This document shows positions 9,173 through 17,476 of a stretch of 22,315 nt of DNA, piece by piece. The position numbers and the translations under genes are program-made. Position 1 is the first letter of the stretch. Each line of letters opens with the position of its first letter. The DNA comes from Chloromonas sp. AAM2 (taxonomy: Eukaryota; Chlorophyta; Chlorophyceae; Chlamydomonadales; Chlamydomonadaceae), in NCBI GenBank assembly GCA_004335635.1, contig QAXH01001907.1, positions 1 to 22,315 of the forward strand, given 5' to 3'. The notes below the pieces were generated by a model. The model was not told where the DNA came from. It saw only the letters and a list, made by a program, of their open reading frames with translations, and did no database searches.

Positions 9173-10066
9173 GGTTGCTGAACTCTAGATGCCGCCAGAC
9201 ATGAGTTGGTAGCCAGACAGCTAGACAAACTGGGCCGCCGGTTTGTCGCACTTGTCGCACAAACCGTCCGGACGATTTGTTGCACGTGTCAATTCAAGCT
9301 TACAATTGTGGCGGTATGAGGGTTTGTCGGATTGTTCTGGCCTTGCTCCTGTGCGGCTCATGAGATGGCGGCGATGCAAAGCTATGCACAGACAACCAGT
9401 ACCCCATGATCATCTATCCTCTTCTCCTGGTCGCTGGTCTGGGTCGTTTCAAATCCTCGTCTCTGTGCGGAGGCGTGCTCTGGCTCGGCACAACTTCTGA
9501 TCGTCACCGAACATTTACACCAGGGACATCCGATGACGATCGCCATCAGCACGTTGCGGCCATGCCTGTCAGTACATTAATTGCAGATGGTCCATACAAC
9601 TTCCAGAGCAGTGCGAGCATAGTCGGCAATACTTAAGTGTGAGTTTCCTGAGCGTCAAGACAGTGAAAAAATTACGCACACACTTTTGAGTGGCAACGGT
9701 GGAGATGGGCAGCCGCCACACCAGCCCCAGCAACTGACAACCGCGTGAAAGATGAGGGACAACCTAAATTATAGTCGACAGGCAGAAGGCACGTCTGTAT
9801 CATGCATGTCCATAAGGGTTGACCTTGGCATGCAGCTCAGACAGCGGTGTGTTTTGCAGGCCTAGCGCCATACAAATCGCCTCAGCTCAACAGAACAGAA
9901 AACTCAGGATGTGCCGACATTGCAGCAAGAATTGTTCGCACAGTTTTCGGCTGCTCAAGTACTCTATACCCTGTCACTAAGTACTTGCGCAGTTGCCTTA
10001 CCGAGGACCTTCTGTAATACTCCAGCAAGAAATACCAATCTACCAAGCATGTTCGGACCTCCCTCC
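9173..10066. other. Intergenic region upstream of the glycosyltransferase-like gene
   Basis: This region lies between the start of the glycosyltransferase-like gene and the duplicated tail of the PPR gene, both on the minus strand. It must hold the promoter of the former and the 3' UTR end of the latter. A minus-strand TGTAA at 9515-9519 could be the PPR gene's polyadenylation signal, if the volvocine rule applies. At 9241-9263 TTTGTCGCACTTGTCGCACAAA combines a 9-bp direct repeat and an imperfect palindrome. A dispersed-repeat copy lies at 9892-9933. Plus-strand ORFs at 9243-9636 have no recognisable domain. Confidence 0.4.
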
Positions 10067-10286
10067 TCAAAACCCCTCAGCCATGTCGGACTTGAGGTAC
10101 CGTCCCTGCTTCATCCCCACAGCTTCAAGCGCCAGTCTCTCCTTCCCCATGCGCCTAACTCTCCTGCTCTGCCTCTTCACAACCCCTCTGCCTTATAGCT
10201 AGCTTGAGGTTGCCGTCCCGGCTGCATTCCTGCGGCGCGTAGCGCCAGTTTCTCCTTCTCCCTCCTTCTCACACTCCTGCCCTGCC
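10067..10286 (-). repeat. 110-bp tandem duplication of the PPR C-terminal coding end
   Basis: The segment 10177-10286 codes for the last residues of the PPR protein, ending AEGL-stop. It is repeated immediately downstream as 10067-10176. The second copy keeps a recognisably homologous reading (RVRRMGKERLALEAVGM, ending AEGF-stop at 10067-10069), but in another frame and beyond the first stop. It is therefore not translated as part of the protein in the model used here. Confidence 0.8.
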
Positions 10287-13200
10287 TCATGAGCACGTCC
10301 CTCTGCTTCCTGCACTGCTCAGACAACTCTGACAGGCCAACTTCGTCGCTGTATGTGTGAAGGAAATGGAAGCTCTGTGCGTCGAGCTCACATCCGGCTC
10401 GCGCTGCATCCTCGATGATTCGCGGAACGACATGGCTCCGGCCGGCCTACGTGCAAGTTCACGAAAAAGAATAACATTATAATTCACAACAAACTGGAAG
10501 AATAATGAAATGTCCAGTCGAATGATTGCAGAGAAGGCTGTAGAAAGATGAGCATTGAATGCTACTACGTTTGCTGGCTATCTGTTTACGCATGAAACTG
10601 GGTCTTGTTCAACAGTAACACTGCGTAACTGCAGTACGCAAAATCCACACAACGAGTTCTGGTCAGAACCAGAGTACGTGCATGGTGGAAGCATAATTCT
10701 ACGAATCTAAGTTGTTGCTATTTAGTTGTTGCTACTCACAAAGGAACTGAAGCTAATTTGATGACACTTGAATGGGTTGTTTTGGGCCAATCTGCTCATG
10801 CTCTATGATGTAGATAAGCGCCGGTGCTGCATTCAGCACGTTGGACCTACCAGGATGTAAATGGTGGCGAAGACTGAGAATGTCTTGGTGCTGGCCAGCC
10901 GCCTGGCCACCATCTCATTCATCAGCCTGAGCAATGGAAGCACACCAGCACACATGATTGAGCAGCATGCACAGCTGGCAAGCTTCAATGTGCAGCATTG
11001 ATTCGGTTGGAAGCGCCTTCACATAGTCGTACCACAGCAGTTAACCCTCTTCACCCCTGAGCGATCAGCAGACCTAGCCCTGCCTCGTGCACTGTCTGGC
11101 AGCGTCCACGTCATGACCAGTCCGACCATAGAGCTCATCTTACCCCTCCTCACCTAGTTACGCCTGAGCGATCAGCAGACCTGATTGTGCCCCATACACT
11201 ATCCAGCCCTCCAGCAAACACTTCAGAAGTGTATCAATCATTGAATGTATGCCGGAAAACAGGGAAATTCCCAAGTTTGTGACCCACTCAAGTGTTTGTG
11301 ACCCACTCGAGTGACCCATCGTTGCTGATGCGCTCCGAACCAAAATAACAGATGCTGTCCCAGCCACACACTTACCTGTCGATTCGCTCCAACACTGCGT
11401 CCGCCACCCCCGCTGCAGTGCTGCTGAGCTCCGGCACTCGCTTGTACACGTTCAGTAACGCAGTGCCGAGCTGAGTGTTCAGCTGCGAGGGAAACGGTAA
11501 GAAACGGCAGTAAGAAACGCACAGAAACGTCTGTACTGGTTTGTGCGAGTGTTTATGCTTGTACACGTTCAGCAGCGCAGTGCCAAGCTGAGTGTTTAGC
11601 TGCGCAATGCAGAAAGAGAGTAAGAAACCTTCCTGTTGTGCAGTGCTAATTGGAGTCTTGATGGACCTAACAGTCAAGCTAAGGAACAGTTAGCCAGGCA
11701 GATATGCATGTCACAGCCTCAAAAATGGGATAGTACCTGGTGGTAGGCCCCAGCATGTCCATATGCCCTGCCTCACCCTTCATGTACCATTTCCCTGACT
11801 TTACATACCCTACCCTACCCTATCCTACCCTACCCTACCCTACCCTACCTTACCCTACCCATGCATTACCCTACCCTACCCTACCCTATCCTACTCTACC
11901 CTACCTTACCCTACCCATGCATTACCCTAGCCTACCCTAGCTGATCAACCCATGTCTGGAAGCCTTGAGCAGAACGCCTTTGTTTGTCCGAAGTTCTTTG
12001 ACTTCTGTGTCCTTTGCTCTATGCGCCTTGAAGTTGCGTTCTGTTGCTCAGGGCTGGGTTAGGACGGTATCCAGCCTCGTCGTTCGCGCTCGGTGCGTAT
12101 ACCCTACCCTACCCTAGCCTTACCTGTAACTGGTACTGCCGGATGTCGCTCACAATGCTCTCCACTAAGGCTAGATCACAGTGGCCACGTGCCATGAGGC
12201 TCAGTAAGGCCACATAGGTGTAGCTGTCAGGCTGAAGGCCCTGATGCGGCAGGCGCAGGTACAGGTGCAAGGCCTGAAGGGAAAAAACGGAAAAGCAACG
12301 TCGGAAAAATGGATTTGATCTTTACTGTCGGACTGACGGGCCTGATCAGGCACCGCTGGTACAGATGCAAGGCCTGAAGGGCAAGTAACGACAAGTAGCG
12401 TGAACGGACTGATTTGATCGCAATAACACAGTACATCTCCACAGCATGTTGCATGACACACTTACCCGTTCCAGCTGCGCCCCTGGTGCCTTGCTGATCG
12501 CCCACATGTACGCATTCTCCACGCCGACCTGTGGGGCGCTGAAGCGCCGGTACGCCTTGTAGTAGTGCTCTGCCCACTCCAACCGGTCCGCCCGGCCCGC
12601 CCCGCTGATCAGCTGACACCAAACCTCGGCAGAAACCTCCTCCTGCGGATTAACGCAGACGCGAACAACAGTCAAGCCCACGTGGGTTGTACATAAATCC
12701 CATTCGTCTGGTGCTGAAAAAGCAAGACATTCCCATCATGGTGATGGCTTTGTGCGAGAGCTTGCTAAAGCGGGATTCAACCCCCTGGTTGGTTGAGATC
12801 AACGCACTGTAGAGGGGTGTAAAAACGGACGACGGTTATGCTGGCACGTGCTTGTCATGAGTGACGTGCTGGTTCTGAACAGGGAACACTCTGCCCACGA
12901 ACCCCATGTTGCCGTATCGGTCTGTGAGAAGCTTCCGCTCACTTTCTGCTCCAGGAGTGCGAAGAAGACGTTGTTGAGGTGTTCCCACCGCTGTGATGTG
13001 CTGATAGCGTACAGGACAGCACTGCAAACAACGGGGTTAGAGTAAGGTCACAGTACGGCCAGAGAAAGGCTGGAGCAAGGTTAGGGTAAGGCTTGGGTAA
13101 GGCCTGGGTAAGGTGTGGAGTACTGAAAATCGCTCACAGACAGCAACACAAGCATGCCGTGACCAACTAAACCCTCCACACCTGTGTGAATCCCTTTTAA

Positions 13201-16200
13201 TGTAGCCCAGCACAACCGGTCTCTCAGCCTAATTTCGTGAAGTGGCTAGCCTTGTACTACTTTATCATCTGCCATCACACCTGTATGTGTAGCAATCCGG
13301 TCTGCATTGCGAGTTGCTCTCTGCCTCAGTCTGCATGTGCGTGAGGATGTCTAAGGCGTCGTTCACTCGACCCAGAAGACCGCATAGGTGAATGATGCAG
13401 TTGTACACGTGCCTGGAAACGGAAAAGGAAAGGGACGAGAAGCGGGTGAGTTGGAGCGGACGGCGTGGCCTATCTGGAAAATAAGTTGAGTGCGTGGTTG
13501 TATGCATTGTAGCCTGGAGAATGGGGTAAGAAAGGGAAGTGTTCGGCCGTCGCTGTGTGTGACAGAAAGGCAAGCTCTATCTGGAAAATATGTGAAGTAT
13601 GCAGCAGGTAAATGTTGCGACCAAAGCACGCATTGCAGCGTTGAGGCATCCAGAAACGTGCAGGAAAGCCGAATCATGAGGTCACACGCCTCGTGTCTCC
13701 CAGGCTCATGAGACCACACGAGGTTACGCCATCACATGGAACTTGCCCAGTGCATGGTTGTTGAATATGATTGCGAGGGCAGCTGGGCCAGAGGTGACTA
13801 AGAGGGCACATGCGCACCTGCTGAACGTGACTCTTGCTGCCAGCATCTTGTAGTACAAGTCCAGGGCCAGGTCAAGATTCCGTTGCTGGGCTGCAACCTT
13901 GACTAGGCAGCTGGCACCGACCTGCATACACGTCACAGATCGGAATGCGGTATGCAGCAGTGTGTGAGTTAGTGTGAGAGTTTTCATGTACGCTACACGT
14001 ACATGTGCAATGTGTTTAGGGTGGTCACGGGCAGCCCCACACACCACCTCAGGGAGAGGTTGCAGCTAGTGTACCATCCAACAAGTAGAACAGAAGCATC
14101 TACAAGGTGGAGTTCCTCGAGGGACAAGACGTACTCCCAGCGCCGGAGCACATGTGAGGGGAAAGCAGGTATCCATAAGCATGGACGTTCGATGATGTGC
14201 CAGACACATGACCCATGGAATATTCATGCAGCATGGACTGCCATGCGCCACAGAGGACATGCCAACGAAGGTGACACACACGCGAGGCTGCCAGCCAGGT
14301 GCATCAGTGTGATAATCAAGGTGATCAGTGTAATTGGAAAGAACCACATGCCATAGAAAGGATTGGGCCAGTTGGCTTACTACTGGTATGATTATACAAG
14401 TGCGGGTTGTCACTGTATCAGTGTTCTAGAATTCGCGACAGTGCGATAGTAGCCATAGGGTTTTGCACCCCGATTTGGGACAGTAAACTAGGGTCTTGGC
14501 GACAGGCTTCTGCGTTTTTCGACCCTGTGTATGTATCAACATGCGGGAATGTGTGCTTACCGGGCCGATGTCCACGCCACTACGACATGCACGCTCCAGA
14601 TGGTTCAGCGCCAGGTCAAAGCGGCCAGCATCAGCGAGGGCCAGAAAAGACGTGCCCCACGTGTATGTGGTTGCCCTGTTGGCGGTTGAGGTAGCGGTTA
14701 GTAACCGCTCCACCTCGGAGGCGTTGCCTGATTTGCCTAGCACCTTGATGGCCGTGTGAAGGGGTAGCATGTGTGCCTGCAAACACAAAGGACATGGAGA
14801 GTTAATTGTATTTTGCAAGCTAAGCACCGTTTCTGCTGCAGTTGACGAGAACTCGACTACCAACGCTGTTCAGTCGTAACGTCATCCTTTTGGTATTTAC
14901 CGCACAACCGACTGCCAGTACCAAACCTAGTTGAATGCTGTAGGTAAATCCCAACCTAAAGCCCATGCCCACCTGCTGCCTAGCTAACGGCTGCCCCCTG
15001 CTGGGCCAGGGTCATCGCTAACCAGCCTAGCCCACTGTCAAACCCACCTGCTGAGCAGCATCCTCCAGTGTCCTTCCCCTGAGGTGTGGCGGGGGGCTGC
15101 CCGTGACCACCCTCAGCACATCGTCCAGAGTAAAATCAACCCCTAGTCAAACCCAGCCCATGCGCACCTGCTGAGCAGCATCCTCCAGTGTCCTTCCCCT
15201 GAGGTGTGGCGGGGGGCTGCCTGTCACCACCCTCAACACATCGTCCACAGTCCACTCAACCGGCCGCACTGGCACTGGACCGGGACCAGGAACCTGCAGC
15301 AGGACCGTCAGTAGAAGATAACAACACCACACCCCTGTACCATGCCAACACTTCATCCCTGGTATACGCGAACCCAGCACGTGTGTGATATGCATGGTGT
15401 CTCCTGTGCACTTAACACCCCTGGTGCATGCACACCCAGCAAGTGGTGTACCAATGTTGAGCAACAGACGTGTGCCTTTCTACTCCCAGTACCTGCTGCG
15501 CTGCTGCTGCTGGCATGTCAGCAACCGGTGCCTGCCACTGACGGCGTTTGAAAAGCGGCACGTCACGTGCTTGTGGTTGGCTGGCGGTTGCAGGGTTGTT
15601 GGTCGTTGCTGTAGTGGTTGGTGAGGTGGTGAGGTCGATGGTGACTGATTTGGTGTGAAGAGAAGTGGTATCCTGAATGGGAATGTGTGACTGGGCTGTG
15701 TGTGGGGCTGCTGGGGAGCGGTTGGTGGTTGCTGAGGTTGCAACGGGTGCGGCTGAGCTGGCTTGGGGTGATGGGCCGGTGGTTGGAGGGGTTGGAACAG
15801 GTGGAGTAGTGACGGTGGATAGAAGCAGTGTGGTAGCTGCTGTGCTAGTTGGCCGGCTGCCAGTACTTCGAGCTCGTGTACTCGTGCGTGTGCTTGTGCT
15901 GTCATTGGGTTCTCTGGCTGGCTGTCTGGAGGGTTGGCGGGGTGGAGGGTAGGGACGGGTGGGGCGAGCACTGGGTATTGCATGCTTGAGACTGCGTGGC
16001 CGTCTTAAAGTCCGGGCTGTTTGGTTGGATGCTCCATCAAGCTGAGACATGAGGTTGTAGGTGCGAGTGGCTACTGCCTTGTCCCATGTCTCAAGCAAGC
16101 GTGCAAGGTCGTATGACGTGCCCTGACTACCTTGGTTCCTGCTATTGCCTTGTGGCGAGGACGAGAACCCAAACTCTGGCTGGAACAGCATCTCATGCTT

Positions 16201-16392
16201 AGTTTCTACAGACTCGAGTTCTGTGCCAATGGTGTCGGGAGCAAGTGCCCGTGCCGCCACCCTGCCTCGGCTCCGCTGCACCCGAGAGGCAGACACTGGG
16301 TGCGCATGGCATGGATGCAGGGCTGAGGTTGCGCTGCAGCGTTGCGGCCCTGGCGCTGCAACACCGCTGGGCCCTGCGCACACACACCACAT
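10177..16392 (-). CDS. Organelle-targeted pentatricopeptide repeat (PPR) protein
   Basis: Eleven exons join in phase: 16392-15493, 15293-15168, 14776-14561, 13921-13818, 13412-13281, 13021-12943, 12642-12466, 12273-12124, 11482-11376, 10926-10851 and 10446-10177. They make 2337 nt, or 778 residues. The N-terminus is rich in Ala, Ser and Arg with few acids, like an organelle transit peptide, perhaps ending near VAARA (46-50). Residues about 130-260 are a disordered Ser/Thr/Pro linker. From about 345 on, 31-36-residue helical pairs follow one another. The clearest PPR units are near 416-448, 448-481, 488-519 (DCYTYSAVLYAI...) and 594-628 (PDSYTYVALLSL...). PPR proteins bind organelle RNA and act in its processing, stability or translation; which transcript cannot be told. 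The C-terminal exon is basic and helical. Several exon borders carry ~100-120 bp tandem duplications. The gene diverges from the plus-strand gene at 17477. The start Met is the first in frame; a 5' extension through a splice near 16380 is possible. Confidence 0.88.
11056..11217. repeat. 107-bp tandem duplication in PPR intron 9
   Basis: CCTGAGCGATCAGCAGACCT occurs at 11056 and again at 11163. Similar sequence continues for roughly 35 bp after each copy. It lies wholly within the intron between exons 9 and 10. A different 18-19 bp unit (AGTGTTTGTGACCCACTC) is tandemly repeated two to three times at 11273-11315 in the same intron. Confidence 0.75.
11441..11605 (-). repeat. 117-bp tandem duplication carrying a splice acceptor (exon 9)
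   Basis: The first 42 nt of exon 9 and its acceptor (11441-11488) recur upstream at 11558-11605. The two acceptors are GCGCAG|CTAAACACT and TCGCAG|CTGAACACT. The offset is 117 nt, and the sequence between the acceptors has no stop in the exon frame. The upstream acceptor would therefore add exactly 39 residues, starting LNTQLGTALLNVYK and then rejoining a second copy of those residues. Confidence 0.85.
11797..11941. repeat. TACCC pentamer array in PPR intron 8
   Basis: About 28 tandem TACCC units (GGGTA on the gene strand) with occasional TATCC, TACTC and TACCT variants. A higher-order repeat is visible: the interruption CCATGCATTACCCTA occurs at 11859 and again 56 bp on. A short further run lies at 12099-12116. 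The unit is not the TTTTAGGG or TTTAGGG telomere repeat known from green algae and plants, so it is called a microsatellite. Confidence 0.85.
12241..12420 (-). repeat. 100-bp tandem duplication carrying a splice acceptor (exon 8)
   Basis: About 80 bp spanning the start of exon 8 and its upstream intron (12241-12320) recur exactly 100 bp upstream at 12341-12420. Both contain the CTTCAG|GCCTTGCA acceptor. The upstream copy would read ALHLYQRCLIR where the exon has ALHLYLRLPHQ. Because the offset is 100, using the upstream acceptor with read-through would shift the frame and reach a stop. It is probably unused or regulatory. Confidence 0.8.
13391..13598 (-). repeat. Diverged ~101-107 bp tandem duplication at exon 5 acceptor
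   Basis: The acceptor region of exon 5 (GCCTGGA at 13411) has a diverged copy with GCCTGGA at 13512, and TATCTGGAAAATA occurs at 13471 and 13578. Flanking bases match less well than in the other duplications of this gene, so this is older or more mutated. It lies in the intron between exons 4 and 5. Confidence 0.6.
13985..14060 (+). repeat. Inverted copy of the exon-2 segment, next to a hairpin
   Basis: Plus-strand 14014-14060 repeats, in opposite orientation to the gene, the exon-2 coding segment for LRVVTGSPPPHLRG. AGGGTGGTCACGGGCAGCCC is exact to the downstream tandem copy (15048-15142). Just before it, 13985-14005 is a perfect 8-bp inverted repeat (CATGTACG / CGTACATG, loop of 5). All of this lies in PPR intron 3 (13922-14560). 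Confidence 0.75.
14931..15287 (-). repeat. 120-bp tandem duplication of exon 2 with its donor
   Basis: 15168-15287 (most of exon 2 with its donor) is repeated at 15048-15167, exactly 120 bp away, with very few differences over the first 80 columns. A third, strongly degenerate copy of the donor region (CCCATGCCCACCTGCTG) lies near 14961-14977. Between the two main copies only 25 bp could serve as an intron. A phase-0 entry into the downstream copy meets a stop, so the two are unlikely to be joined in one mRNA. Confidence 0.85.
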
Positions 16393-17476
16393 AAAACGTC
16401 TGGCGTACTCGTGTTGGTGTTAGCAACTATGCGCACACAGGCAGGTACACACCTGCTAACATGGGGGCTCTTAACTACGCCCGCAGCGAGTGATAGTGAT
16501 AGTGAACCCTGTCCGGGGCTTGAGGGTTTGGGCGAAAATGTCTGTGTTGACGTGTCCTGAGGTCCTGAGATACGTCGCTATCAAGCGATTCTTCTTCGAA
16601 CTCCGGCATCGCTTTCATTTCTTGTTTGCCGCTGAACGTTTCTGTGGCCGTTAATTGGCACAACTGGTCTAACTGCTGTGGCATATAGTGAGGCACGTCC
16701 TTCTTTCACAGCATTGCGATGTTCAGCAACAGCAGGCTTGAGCCTGCCTGCCTGGTGACCCAATCACAGGATCAGCGAAAGACCAGGCACCCTGTGCATA
16801 TGCCAGTAGATATCAGCTGTCAGGTTTCTGTCTTATCAGCGAGAAAGGCAAGGGAAGAGGGAAGCAAGGGGGGCTTTAACCGCCATGGCAGTTATACGAC
16901 GCAGCACGTGCGGGCAAAGCTGGTGTGCTGGTGTAGTCCTGGAATTTGTCTGCGATCTGTTCGCGTATGCAATTGATTCGTCGCTATCATCAATAGCAAG
17001 ATGATGTTCACGAGACAGTGTTGTCAGCTGTAGCGACCGGCCTAGTAGCTGCTGACACCCCAGAAGCAGGCATCATTCTGGAGCCAAGGTGACAGGGGCG
17101 CAAGGTGGAATCAGCACTGCAAAGTTACTTGCGGATGTGCCTGGGCCACCTGCACTTTGGTCGCATTCCAGCCAACTACAGTGATCAGAACTGCTTGATA
17201 TCGCCAGCACTGCGACAATGCCCACTGCGTATCAAGCAACAAATCTGCGTGGCGATGCATCCACGCCAATACGAGGCTGGGTTGTCATGCAGATTGCCGT
17301 ACCGATTGTCGGCCCAAAACAAAGTCCTGCTGGCCGAAAGGCGTGGTGTATTGCCGGTTTAATTGCTCATTGGTTGATGCTGAACTGTGTGTGCAGGTAG
17401 CACGGGGTGGTGCTGTAGCTGGCCTTTCGCAGTCTACTTCTGTAGCCTGCCCTTCCGCCCCAGGAGCCGTGGTTTC
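16393..17476. promoter_or_regulatory. Shared upstream region of two divergent genes
   Basis: This stretch separates the start codons of the PPR gene (minus) and the Ser/Pro-rich protein gene (plus), so both promoters and 5' UTRs should lie here. Position is the main evidence. No TATA box or initiator is clear on either strand. GTGTGCAG|GTAGCA at 17390-17397 resembles a splice acceptor and could mark a 5' UTR intron of the plus-strand gene. Small ORFs on both strands (an acidic one on minus at 16475-16696, one on plus at 17105-17362) were not recognised. Confidence 0.35.

Noticed and set aside
11740..11940. Plus-strand ORF ending in a Thr-Leu-Pro-Tyr-Pro repeat
   Set aside because: Translation of the TACCC microsatellite inside PPR intron 8.
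11797..11941. TACCC array as an interstitial or true telomere
   Set aside because: The unit is a pentamer unlike the TTTTAGGG or TTTAGGG repeats of green algae and plants, and it is flanked by exons of one gene.
15677..15952. Plus-strand Val/Gly-rich ORF
   Set aside because: Antisense shadow of the Ser/Thr/Pro linker in exon 1 of the PPR gene.
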